Origin: Limnephilus marmoratus
Lineage: Eukaryota > Arthropoda > Insecta > Trichoptera > Limnephilidae
Length of the DNA: 64,000 nt
Direction of reading: 5' to 3'
Assembly: GCA_917880885.1 (NCBI GenBank)
Contig: OU862907.1
Location: forward strand, 73,093,072 to 73,157,071
Each line of letters starts with the position of its first letter. The first letter of the stretch is position 1. The notes beneath the pieces were generated by a model. It searched no databases. It worked only from the letters and a program-made list of their open reading frames with translations, and was not told the DNA's origin. The translations under genes and the position numbers were made by a program. This document shows, in pieces, positions 41,701 to 51,232 of the stretch.

Positions 41701-43762
41701 TAAAAAAATAAACTTGTGGATAAATTATCCTTTATTGTTTAATTACACAATACAACTTAAAATAAGTACAATTTCAAAGGGAACTATTATGTGAGCAATA
41801 CGACAAGCAAGTGCTTGGATTCACTGCACAAAAATAGATTAACTAGTGGAAGTAAGAGTCGGGGTTTATATAGTCCCTGCTGGCGTGGTGGGGGGGCGTC
41901 GTCTTCCTATTTTCGGTGCTGCATGTCAAGGGGTCAATATGTTATCCTGATAATGGGGTTGTTGTCCCGATGCTCGTGGATACGTGGGGTTTCGTAATCC
42001 AGTCTTTTATTTTGGGACTGTTCGGCGTGAGGGCTGCGTTAAGTACATCCAAATGTTCGTTGGTTTGTCTATTAATGATTTTCTTCGAGTTGGTATGTCG
42101 ATTAAGGGATAGTGATTAGAGTATATCATCCCGGTAATGGTCCTCGGCTGGATGCAGCTGTTATCAATAAACATGTAGGGTTTATTAGTTTATTTTTAGG
42201 CAAGATGAAGTGCCGGTTGCAATGGGCGTACTGCGATGTCTTCTTGTAGGTGGGGGTCGTTTAGGGTGGTTAACTCGCGTGACAAGAATATTTTTGAACA
42301 AAAAAATTGGGAAATGGCAATAGGCTTACAAACTCTTAAACCTCACACATTGACAAAGTCACCAAACGTAGCGAACCACTCGGGGTGACCTATTATTTTT
42401 TATTTTATTTTATTTTATTTTTATTTTATTAGTTAGCGTTATAAACAGTCATTACAAGTTCATATATAACAGTGTTAGAGATAGTCATATCATTGACCTA
42501 TGGTAGAGGTGTTGTTTATTTACTTAAAGGGGCGGCGGAACTCATATCCGTCTCCAGAAGTGTTAGCGTATGTTGTTTAACTCAAATTAATTGCTATGTT
42601 CGGAACATGCGAATGGCTGCTTCCAGCAGGCCACACCACTAGTGCTTGCGGGCCGCAGTTTCCCCACCCCTGGTTTAAGTAAACAATTCATTCTCACCTA
42701 AGCTTTGTGGTTTTTGTTATTTACGTACTTACACTTACACTTATATATCCTAATCGGCTTTGTGCTAAATATTTTTCAGAAGTATTCCTGAGGAAGCATC
42801 CTGGAGAAAAACCGTACTCTTGTCCTCATTGTAACTATTCCTGCTCTCATAAGTCAACGGCAGAAATCCACTTGCGCACCCATACTAGAGAAAAACCTTT
42901 TTCTTGTCCTGACTGCGACCATTCATGTTCTCGGAAGGATCATTTAAAAAGGCACAGGCTTACCCACAGTGAAGAAAAGCCTTTTTCATGTCCCGACTGC
43001 AACTGTTCATTTTCTCGGAAGGAACATCTAAAAAGTCACATGTTTACCCACAGTGGAGAAAAACCTTTTTCATGTCCCGACTGCAACTTTTCATGTTCTA
43101 CAAAGAGTGTCCTAAAAACTCACTTGTTTACCCACAGTGCGATAAAACCTTTTTCGTGTGCCGATTGCAATTATTCATGTTGTACAAAGGCTTTCCTTAA
43201 AATTCACGTGCTTACTCACACTGCAAAAAAACCTTTTTCGTGTGCCGATTGCAACTATTCATGTTGTTTAAAGGGACAATTAAAAATTCATACTTTTACC
43301 CATAGTGGAGAAAAACCTTTTTCATGTCCCGATTGCATTTTTTCATGTTCTACAAAATGGAATCTAAAAGTTCACATACTTACCCACTCTGGAAAAAAAC
43401 AATGTTCATGTCCCGACTGCGACTATTCATGTTTTTTTAAGGGACAACTAAAAATTCATATGCTTACCCACAGTGGACGAAAACCTTTTTCATGTCCTGA
43501 CTGTGACTATTCATGTTCCACCAAGAGTAATCTTAAAAATCACATGTTTACCCATAGTGGAGAAAAGCCCTTTTCATGTCCAGACTGCAAGTACTCATGT
43601 TCTGGAAAGGGAAATCTAAAAATGCATATGTTTAGCCACAGTGGAGAAAAACCTTTCCAATGTTCCGACTGTAATAATTCATTTTCTCGAAAGTCATCTT
43701 TAAAGCGTCACTTGCTGACTCACAGTAGACCAAAACCTGCTCCACATGTAAACATTAATTAA
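35713..43762 (+). CDS. C2H2 zinc-finger gene A, three exons, 429 aa
   Basis: Predicted exons are 35713-35866, 36534-36686 and 42780-43762. Donors are A/GTAAGT and G/GTAAAT; acceptors are TGTACAG and TTTTTCAG. All introns are phase 1 and the joined frame is open (154+153+983 nt, 429 codons plus stop). Exons 1 and 2 each encode the same module: IK[VA]EPG, an acidic stretch, Y-T-[DE]-I-D-I, then PDVKKEC. The IKVE, IKAE and VKKE strings fit the psi-K-x-E SUMO-acceptor consensus. Exon 3 encodes 11 C2H2 fingers. A nuclear DNA-binding regulator is the reasonable family inference; the target is unknown. BEL-2 lies 735 bp upstream and an errantivirus-like element fills most of intron 2, both antisense. 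Copy B is its tandem duplicate. No ZAD, BTB or KRAB domain is visible. Confidence 0.8.
36879..37479 (-). repeat. Errantivirus-like element 3' LTR
   Basis: 601 bp, identical by reading to 41675-42275. The env-like frame ends inside it at 37400, as is usual when env runs into the 3' LTR. Confidence 0.9.
37400..38467 (-). pseudogene. env-like frame, C-terminal part
   Basis: This frame encodes an extracellular domain with many cysteines and N-linked sequons. A hydrophobic membrane segment lies near residues 303-315 (SCLIITAIGYILW), followed by a basic stop-transfer RRYK and a short cytoplasmic tail. It is separated from the N-terminal env piece (38472-38753) by a frame change at a homopolymer run of about ten A on the minus strand near 38485. 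The proteins of this lineage are related in general to baculovirus-type fusion proteins. In its present state no continuous product is encoded. Confidence 0.75.
38472..38753 (-). pseudogene. env-like frame, N-terminal part
   Basis: The frame shows a dibasic processing-type site (NRYKR near residues 28-33) followed directly by a glycine-rich hydrophobic stretch beginning GLINGLG, the arrangement of a cleaved fusion peptide in this lineage. Coding similarity continues upstream in the same frame to about 38872, where it meets the truncated integrase, so the start of env was removed by the same deletion. The frame ends at the A-run frame change. Confidence 0.7.
38877..39788 (-). pseudogene. pol remnant: RNase H and integrase N-terminus
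   Basis: The frame begins in the Ty3/Gypsy RNase H domain (YISRTLS, TEKELLGI, TDHQPLVWL) and runs through the connecting region into the start of integrase. There a histidine-containing stretch (ENQRHMGLDALLSKIK) suggests the zinc domain. It stops before any D,D,E catalytic core. The RT palm with its YxDD box is not found between this frame and the preceding protease frame. Confidence 0.75.
39617..40435 (-). pseudogene. pol remnant: protease and RT start
   Basis: It overlaps the end of gag by 34 bp in another frame, as expected for Gag-Pol frameshifting. The aspartic protease active site LIDTGSS is at residues 33-39. The beginning of RT follows (LPYEQRLEVERQV, SDSPWASPVHIVEKK). After about 39795 the frame no longer encodes RT because a deletion joins it out of frame to the RNase H region. 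Confidence 0.78.
40402..41391 (-). CDS. Gag-like protein of errantivirus-like element
   Basis: A 329-codon frame starting 284 bp inside the 5' LTR. It lacks a zinc knuckle and instead has an Asn/His-rich, Arg-containing tail region (about residues 200-280), as is common in Gag of this Gypsy lineage. It is the only coding unit of the element that looks undamaged. The end overlaps the protease frame. Confidence 0.75.
   Translation of the reverse strand: MAQPNERPAPQYAESILEYSGSPQDINLFIKSARGFITRNGNTPSNVEKIISRLRGKALHVILMCDHDNNIETILETLKNECGDNKSVTLLQTELINFNRGQKDFSSTIHEINQILFSIKIKISDQYGGPSAHILMEPYKDTARNTLLNLMPTHIKCANLTKNYDALCTEIRMLEAHGELHQRSKQNLVFPQAGPSNFMRPGQNQSNKPFTRPNFFPPQTQNSFKPHNNFNHNNHNHLNNYNNKPWHNNNQTHKYVQNRPWQGNNNNNFNTHHARSGDVSMRTAPMPRPPKGPVIDLGNGRTAQELFYTDGNDQERPDLWEDQESPRET
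41675..42275 (-). repeat. Errantivirus-like element 5' LTR
   Basis: 601 bp, identical by reading to 36879-37479. Short open frames inside both LTRs are the same and have no coding support. Confidence 0.9.
42330..42558 (-). mobile_element. SINE fragment with a 100-bp insertion
   Basis: SINE-family head sequence (ACCAAACGTAGCGAACCACT, then GGTAGAGGTGTTG and GGGGCGGCGG) split by a 100-bp T-rich insertion (42394-42493) flanked by TGACCTAT (42386-42393, 42494-42501). The same arrangement is present in unit B (46680-46895), so both insertions predate the A/B duplication. Confidence 0.6.
42780..43762 (+). CDS. Gene A exon 3: eleven-finger C2H2 array
   Basis: Eleven consecutive fingers of spacing C-x2-C-x12-H-x3-H joined by H-[ST]-x-x-K-P-[FY] linkers. 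Finger 8 has KKQCS in place of KPFS. The position normally held by the core phenylalanine (three residues after the second cysteine) is a cysteine in nine fingers (CNYSC, CDYSC, CDHSC) and phenylalanine only in fingers 3 and 11. The tail after the last finger is short and proline-rich (RPKPAPH). All zinc ligands are present, so this array appears intact. Confidence 0.88.
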
Positions 43763-43782
43763 ATTTATCTCCAATACAGTCA

Positions 43783-44821
43783 ACTCGAGAGTATAAACTA
43801 CGGAGTTCCACAAGGATCAATACTGGGGCCACTTTTATTCCAAAGATACATAAATGACATCTGTCAGCTAAAACTACATGGTGAAATCTTCTTATACGCA
43901 GATGACACGGCAATTTTTTACTTCGGCAAAAACTTAGAAAGTCTATTAGAACAATCTCAAACGGATCTTAATGTACTAAACGATTGGCTAATAAAAAATA
44001 TATTAACAATAAATATTAATAAAACCGGTTACATGATCTTAAGCTCACCTAAAAGAATAATACCTTCGCATAAACCATTACAAATAGAAGAAAGAGACCT
44101 ACATATCCTAGATAGCGAAAAATACCTGGGTTTATATATTGATAAACATTTAACATTTAAAAAACACGTAGAAAAACTAAAAACAAAAATCATCCCATTA
44201 GTTGGTGTATTTGGTAGAATTGCTCATCTTCTACCAACAGAGGTAAAGAGGGGCTTATACTTTAGCTTAATCCAGTCCCATCTAAATTATTTAATAGAAA
44301 TCTGGGGAAACACATACACTACGTACTTAAACGACTTACAAATAATACAGAACAAAGTTATTAAAAAACTCTTCAATTATAACCCAGACACTCCCACAAA
44401 AAAACTATACCAGGAAATGAACCTTTTGAAAATTAGAACATTGTACGAATATAACATATGTCTTTTAATCTACAAAATGGACTTATACACACAAACACAA
44501 CATTTATAAAAACATCACAAGTACACGAACATTATACTAGACAGCACAATAAATTGTACACAAATACCGTCAAGACTGAAAGTGGCAAGAGAAGTATTGG
44601 TCATGAGGGAGTTCATATATATAATCTCCTTCCAGAACATCTAAAAATGGAAACTAATATAAAAACCTTTAAACAAAAACTATTTAAACTCAAAATGTTA
44701 GAACAAAATTAAAAATATTACTTCTTACTACTGTATTATAAATGCTCTGTATTTAAGTTAAGAAAGTGAAATATTATGTTTCTTTTAACTTAATAATAAA
44801 AAAAAATAAAAATAAAAAAAA
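43783..44821 (+). mobile_element. LINE 4 (Jockey/CR1-like) fragment between duplication units
   Basis: It starts directly after AATACAG, the last bases shared by units A and B, and ends in an A-rich tail just before AGTATACATG, the first bases of unit B. The frame 43782-44509 has YGVPQGSILGPLLF and LYADDTAIF (RT palm) and the thumb. A frame change near 44500 leads to the C-terminal block 44458-44712. It is 5'-truncated and occupies the exact junction of the tandem duplication. Confidence 0.75.
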
Positions 44822-45463
44822 GTATACATGATTATTATTATTTATTTTTTTATTTAATATAGATATATAATTGTACAGTGGAGTTATAGAAATTACATAG
44901 CGGTACAGAAATTACTTATTATTTATTCCTTTAATTTACATTTTAAGTTGTCTATCGAGGATTTGACAATTGCGAAGTTTTATTTCATTCTTAATACGCA
45001 TGAATTCCTTAATCTACCGAAACTAAGAAACTATTTTGTAATAACATGTTTTACAGCCGATTCCGTATGGAATATTTTCCGTATCCAGAAAAGAAACATA
45101 ATAGCTCCTCTGAACGGGATACGGGAACGGATAGTTTTACAAAGGTGATTCCCTTCCAGAATTCTTATTGTATTAATGCGATGTATTTATAAGTTACTCG
45201 CATAACTGATAAAACTGTTTGTATCTGATCTCTATGTGACATTTGATGTATGAGGTCAAATAATCGTCTAAAATTTACATTTGATTGTAGGGTAGTCCAG
45301 ATCACCACCAAGCCGATGAATACTATATTTTAATTGAATCTAAAACTTCATTATAACCACTCATAAATTTGATTTATTAATTCATTTTCGGTTGCAGGTC
45401 TAATTTTTCTAAGCTTGGACCAATAATCATAATTATTACACTCGAACGCTATCACAGAAGGCC
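44822..45463 (+). other. Upstream region of gene B
   Basis: Counterpart of the gene A upstream region without BEL-2. The ATTATTATTATTT at about 44831 is the unoccupied target. Bases 45055-45095 match the complement of 27724-27777 (CGATTCCGTATGGAAT), absent from the equivalent place in A. Confidence 0.5.
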
Positions 45464-48106
45464 ATGGATCTTCCCAACCCAGAGAGTGTTTCCATCAAGG
45501 TGGAACCAGGCTCCCAGGAAGAAGGCGCAGGTGAAATGCCCTATACGGATATAGATATCTACCTCCCGGATGTGAAGAAGGAATGTTTGCAGTATGCGGC
45601 GAGTACTTCAACAGCCAGTAAGTTGCATTGTAAATAATGTAAGACCACGTTGAGTGTTGTTTCAGATATTCGGAAGTCATGTCCGTTATGAAACACTGTG
45701 CAGACAGATGTTTATTTTCATATTTACTATACGTGTATCTTTACAGTTCACTGTCAAACTAAGCTAACGTTTAAAAACTCTAGATCGTGAAAATTTTCCA
45801 CTTTCTAAAGTACATATTACATTTGTGGGAAATGATGTAGTTTCGTGTATATTGTCCTAATTATTTCATAAACATCTATAAAATTGATGCAAAATAGCAA
45901 TATTCTTTTGACAAAAAACAACCAAACTTCTTTGTGAAAGTGCTTATAAATTAAATTGCTTTTCTTTCCCATGGATAAATTAAAAGTGAAAATAGGTTGC
46001 CGAGACAACGCGCGTAGTTGCACCGAACTAGGGCTATTGGACATACTTGACATACGTTTAGTATCGCACATAAGTATTTTCGTCAGACAACTTCCACAGG
46101 TCAAACAGCTTCTGGTATTTCTTTCCGTAAGCGTCGGTCCCTGTTTAATTATTTTTTATTTTATTTGCTCTATCATTACTATTCCTTAAAGAACAATCTC
46201 GGGGAAGACCGAACGTTATTTGGAATATTAAACACTGTTCTTCTCGGCATATCAATGTAGGTATTGTATTGTTGTTTGTACAGGTAGCAGTAATGTGGAG
46301 ACTGTTCCCATCAAGGCAGAACCAGGTCCTCGAGAAGAAGTTAAAGGGGAAATTATTTATACGGAAATTGACATAATCACACGGATGTTAAAAAGGAATG
46401 CTCAGAGCGCTCTGAAAAAATTACAAAAGCAGCAGGTAAATCGATTTTTTTAATGTTTAAACCAGGAGCGGGGAACCTGTTTGCTCTCGGTGGACATTTT
46501 GTATGTTTTGGATATTTGAAGAATCACCATTGGGCCGCCCATAGATTTTTAAGCGCGTAGTATTGTAGTATGGGGGGTAAGAATTATCATGCTGTAACGA
46601 CCTCAATTTATTTTTTTATATCACGCGTGACAAGAATTTTTTTGAACAAAAAAATTGGGAAATGGCAAAAGGCTTACAAACTCTCAAACCTCACACATTG
46701 ACAAAGTCACCAAACGTAGCGAACCACTCGGGGTGACCTATTATTTTTATTTTTATTTTTTTTTTATTAGTTAGCGTTATAAACAGTCATTACAAGTTCA
46801 TATATAACAGTGTTAGAGATAGTCATATCATTGACCTATGGTAGAGGTGTTGTTTATTTACTTAAAGGGGCGGCGGAACTCATATCCGTCTCCAGAAGTG
46901 TTAGCGTATGTTGTTTAACTCAAATTAATTGCTATGTTCGGAACATTCGAATGGCTGCTTCCAGCAGGCCACACCACTAGTGCTTGCGGGCCGCAGTTTC
47001 CCCACCCCTGGTTTAAGTAAACAATTCATTCTCACCTAAGCTTTGTGGTTTTTGTTATTTACGTACTTACACTTACACTTACACTTATATATCCTAATCG
47101 GCTTTATGCTAAATATTTTTCAGAAGTATTCCTGAGGAAGCATCCTGGAGAAAAACCGTACTCTTGTCCTCATTGTAACTATTCCTGCTCTCATAAGTCA
47201 ACGGCAGAAATCCACTTGCGCACCCATACTAGAGAAAAACCTTTTTCTTGTCCTGACTGCGACCATTCATGTTCTCGGAAGGATCATTTAAAAAGGCACA
47301 GGCTTACCCACAGTGAAGAAAAGCCTTTTTCATGTCCCGACTGCAACTGTTCATTTTCTCGGAAGGAACATCTAAAAAGTCACATGTTTACCCACAGTGG
47401 AGAAAAACCTTTTTCATGTCCCGACTGCAACTTTTCATGTTCTACAAAGAGTGTCCTAAAAACTCACTTGTTTACCCACAGTGCGATAAAACCTTTTTCG
47501 TATGCCGATTGCAATTATTCATGTTGTACAAAGGCTTTCCTTAAAATTCACGTGCTTACTCACACTGCAAAAAAACCTTTTTCGTGTGCCGATTGCAACT
47601 ATTCATGTTGTTTAAAGGGACAATTAAAAATTCATACTTTTACCCATAGTGGAGAAAAACCTTTTTTATGTCCCGATTGCATTTTTTCATGTTCTACAAA
47701 ATGGAATCTAAAAGTTCACATGCTTACCCACTCTGCAAAAAAACAATGTTCATGTCCCGACTGCGACTATTCATGTTTTTTTAAGGGACAACTAAAAATT
47801 CATATGCTTACCCACAGTGGACGAAAACCTTTTTCATGTCCTGACTGTGACTATTCATGTTCCACCAAGAGTAATCTTAAAAATCACATGTTTACCCATA
47901 GTGGAGAAAAGCCCTTTTCATGTCCAGACTGCAAGTACTCATGTTCTGGAAAGGGAAATCTAAAAATGCATATGTTTAGCCACAGTGGAGAAAAACCTTT
48001 CCAATGTTCCGACTGTAATAATTCATTTTCTCGAAAGTCATCTTTAAAGCGTCACTTGCTGACTCACAGTAGACCAAAACCTGCTCCACATGTAAACTTT
48101 AATTAA
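45464..48106 (+). pseudogene. C2H2 zinc-finger gene B, tandem copy with exon 2 frameshift
   Basis: Exons corresponding to gene A are 45464-45617, 46284-46435 and 47124-48106, with the same splice signals. Exon 1 differs from A by few codons (MPYTD instead of MSYTD). Exon 2 is 152 instead of 153 nt: one base is missing in the ATT-GAC-ATA region near 46375, so the PDVKKEC end is lost and exon 3 would be read out of frame. The third exon itself is open. In finger 5 the first zinc cysteine is tyrosine (47501-47503), and finger 7 has FLC for FSC. Because exon 2 is flanked by phase-1 introns, a transcript skipping it would still be in frame, so a shorter product cannot be excluded. Intron 2 is only 688 bp, lacking the LTR element of A. 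Confidence 0.75.
46680..46895 (-). mobile_element. SINE fragment in gene B intron 2
   Basis: Duplicate of 42330-42558 with the same internal T-rich insertion, shared by descent with unit A. Confidence 0.55.
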
Positions 48107-48116
48107 ATTTATCTTC

Positions 48117-48664
48117 AATACAGTTTGCGGAATATACCTACCTGTTAGGTGCTTAAGAAGCTTTTGGACTCATTCAAATAATTGCTCGAAACTAATAGAT
48201 TTTTGGTTAAAAGGTCAGACGTTACAACAGGGAGCATTCAATGTTTAAAAAATAACATTAGTGAAAATGGCGACAGATTTTCAACCCTAGAATTGATTCA
48301 CCGAAATAGAAATTAACATTCGTAAATCTAAATGAAAAGACAAAAAAATAAAAATATATCGGTCATAAATGGGGATCGAACACAGGATCTGTATCTTAGC
48401 CGGACTATATTCTACCTCTGAGCTCTCAGCTTCCGAGACCTGATTATGTAATTTGATTGTGGTTCTAATATTTTAACTTCGAGATTTACCAATACAATTA
48501 TCTTTTTAAGATTATTTCCATTTCATTTTTTGACTGCCATTTTTTTTTTATTGCTAGGTACTACCCAAATATATTTCTGGTACCTACAAAGTGCTTTGGA
48601 TTTTTATTTAATTATGTTAGTTTATTTTATTTTAAACTTGGTTACAGAGTTTGCAAAATAAACA
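48117..48664. other. Spacer with tRNA-like sequence
   Basis: On the minus strand 48440-48366 contains AGCTCAGAGGTAGAAT (A-box-like) and GTGTTCGATCCCC (B-box-like) at tRNA-like spacing, but stems are poor. It is likely a tRNA pseudogene or old SINE head. The rest of the stretch has no recognisable gene. Confidence 0.4.
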
Positions 48665-48955
48665 GTATTAGGTATATCTCAAATTTTTTATTTATTTATT
48701 TATTTATTAACGCCGATTATAACGCCGGCTTTTACAAAAGAATTACAATTATTTTACATATGAATACAGAATATACATAGATAAAAAAAAAAAGAAAAAT
48801 ATAAATATAAAATTCATAAAAGAGAACAATAGAACTTGTATTATCAACATAACAAAGTACAATGAGTAGGTTATCATAAATACAATACAACATATTATAA
48901 ATCCCGGATATTATGTATTAAGAAATTAATACTTTAAATCTGTATTTGATTATAG

Positions 48956-49683
48956 TCAAACTGAGAAGCGCTGACAGACAGTCTTAATTAAGTAGTGTTT
49001 GTATGAGGTTAAACTAGCAATGTTTATAGATTCATCCAAAACATATTTATTTCCAAGTACATGCAGGCGATTAATTATGGAATTGAGTTCAGCGTTCGAT
49101 CCTGTATTGTTGCAATGATAAGGTAGTTTGAAACGAACTGAACGACTAGGTACATGGAAACATATTAGCGCAAGAAGTTCAGGAGAGTTCAACAGGTTGG
49201 TAACGATTTTAAATAAATAAAATAGGTCTGAACAAATTCTTCTCTCTTTTAATGTATCGAGTCCCAATAATTGTAACAGAGAGGGATAATTAATGTTTTC
49301 GATTAATATTCCCAATTTAAAATTAATTTAACGTAAAAATTTATGTTGGACTCGCTCGAGAGAATTCTCATGTACACTGTAGTAAGGATTCCAAATGGTG
49401 GAGTTAAATTCTAGTTGGCTTCTAACAAGTGAAGTGTAAAGTAATTTGACAGTTTTTAAATTTTTAAAATCCTTTGAAATCCGTAAGACAAATCCTAACA
49501 TTTGCATTGCTTTACTGGTTATATTATTAATATGTTTAATGGATGTTAATTTAGTGTCAAAGGTTATACCAAGGTCTCTTATTTCATCAACACATAATAA
49601 GATGTGGTTATTAAGAAAGTAGGTGAACAACAATGGGTTTTTTTTTCTGTGGAATCTCATAAGTTGACATTTTTTTACATTAA
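48956..49683 (-). pseudogene. LINE 3 reverse transcriptase, C-terminal part
   Basis: The thumb and C-terminal region (VDEIRDLGITFDTKL, LYTSLVRSQLEFNS) end with NSPELLALICFHVPS in a second frame. The frame change is at about 49320. The same C-terminal block appears in the LINE remnant at 21943-22182. Confidence 0.75.
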
Positions 49684-50154
49684 CACTAGAAAGACCGGAG
49701 CCTTCATTTTGACGGCAGCCCGAAGTAAAGTGACGATAAAATGCTTCATAATTATTGGTGTGATTTTTTTTCACATTTCATGATTTATGGTTTTACAACT
49801 ATGGTGAAAAAAACAGGTACGTGTCTAAATTACTTTTTGAGATATATTGACTTATACCTTCAAAGATCGCCGCCGTCAATGTGACGGTTTGGGCCATAAT
49901 GCTGAACTTGTTTACAACCTTCTTTACCCAAGTTAACAACATACCCATTCCTCCTCATTTATTATAGTACTATTACATCTGTCTCTTTCTTTTGGTATCG
50001 CGTATCGTTCGAACTCGATCTGTATGTTGATTGGTCACTGTCACATAATTTACAAAAATACAAAAAATATATATCTCTCTCCCAAATTTATTTTATGGCT
50101 TGTTGGAGAAAGACAGAGTATACAAATACCAGAGTTGATCCAGCGGCGTTTGCT

Positions 50155-50555
50155 TCTGAATAACTAACAGAATCATTTATTGGATAACCAACACGTCTTC
50201 CATAGGTTATCCCAAGAGGTTTGCTATGTTTTGTGACTTAGCAGGAGTGCCCGGGTTCATGGGGTTAGGTTTGTCCGGATCTTGACGGCCGATGCGTCCT
50301 CGCCAGCAGAACTCTCAGAACATTGCCTTGCACCGCAGTGGTGGGGACAGATTCATACGTCCGCCACTCTTGAACACACAGAACCTCAGTTTCCTACCCA
50401 CCCCTCATACTTCATTCCTTCCCAGAACCTATTCTTCTCTCTTTCCCTATAGGTACCCTCCACACAGCATCCCAAAGATGACAAATGCCCTGAGGGGAAT
50501 TATTTTCCTCAGGGCGAGGTTATTCATTATTTTCCTTTGTGGAGCTAATGTAAAC
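50155..50555 (+). mobile_element. SINE copy inside piggyBac element
   Basis: Plus-oriented: head GGATAACCAACACGTCTTCCA, internal GACTTAGCAGGAGTGCCCGG, tail with CACACAGCATCCCAAAGATG and TTTGTGGAGCTAATGTAAA. Confidence 0.65.
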
Positions 50556-50735
50556 GAAAAACAAAGGAAACCGAAAAATAAAACTTTTGGAAGACGACAG
50601 TGCCAAATTAATAAAAAATATAATAAAAACCAAATGTGTGATAATTGTAAGAAACCCGTTTGCGAAGAGTGCATTCGATTTTTTGAAAAACGTAACAATT
50701 CGATACTGCACAAACATAACACATGCTTGTACTAA
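50550..50735 (+). pseudogene. piggyBac transposase C-terminal remnant
   Basis: The frame ending at 50735 contains RRQCQIN, then MCDNCKKPVCEECIRFF and a histidine-containing end. This resembles the C-terminal cysteine-rich zinc-binding domain of piggyBac transposases in spacing (C-x2-C ... C-x2-C). The DDD catalytic domain is not present in the window. The 5' part of the frame is SINE-derived sequence, not transposase. Confidence 0.55.
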
Positions 50736-50779
50736 AATTACAGAATTTTGCACTCACATGTTTTTTCCAGGAAGCGCCG

Positions 50780-51232
50780 AGGAAAAAACCCTCAGGAACT
50801 ATGTCATCTTTGGGGATGCTGTGTGCATTTATGTGCATTGGTGTTTTTAGGGAAAGGAAGGAGAGGTAGTTCTGGAAAGGAAAAAAGTGTGAGAGGTGAA
50901 TAGGAAAAAAATGTAAATGTATCCAGGAGTGACGGACGAATGAATCCATCCCTCCCACTGCGGTGCAAGCCAACGAGACGAAAAAGGTCCTGCTGGAGAG
51001 GACAAGATAAGGTCTCCCTCATCAAGTGTCTCCCGACCCGGTCCGCTACGCAGTAGGTTGGCAAACGTATTCACCACCTAGACCCAGATAAACCTCACCC
51101 AATGAACCCGGACACTCCAGCTAAGTCACTAAACGTATCGAACCACTTGGAGTGTCCTATGGCAGAGGTGCTGGTTATCCAATAAATGGATCCCGAGGCA
51201 GCGATGCCCATATCCACCTCCCAATTTGAAAG
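50780..51232 (-). mobile_element. SINE copy inside piggyBac element
   Basis: Minus-oriented SINE: tail at left (CTCAGGAACTATGTCATCTT), head at right (TGGTTATCCAATAAATGGAT, CCACCTCCCA). It faces the copy at 50155-50555. Confidence 0.65.

Larger units (their letters stand above)
36879..42275 (-). mobile_element. Errantivirus-like Gypsy element, internally deleted
   Basis: 5397 bp with two 601-bp LTRs (36879-37479, 41675-42275) that read as identical. They begin AGTTAAC and end GTTAACT, as in the env-bearing Gypsy lineage of insects. The target duplication is CGCG (36875-36878, 42276-42279); gene B has the empty site ATCACGCGTGAC at about 46621. On the minus strand a probable primer-binding site (TGGCGCCCAGCACGTGGG, tRNA-Lys-like) follows the 5' LTR, and a G-rich tract (TTTTAGGGGGGGAG) precedes the 3' LTR. 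The coding order gag, pol, env is recognisable but broken: the RT core and the integrase catalytic core are missing and env is frameshifted. It is therefore defective although recently inserted. Confidence 0.9.

Noticed and set aside
50292..50550. Plus-strand open frame as an N-terminal part of a transposase
   Set aside because: This stretch is SINE sequence shared with many other copies; only the cysteine-rich end after about 50550 resembles a transposase.
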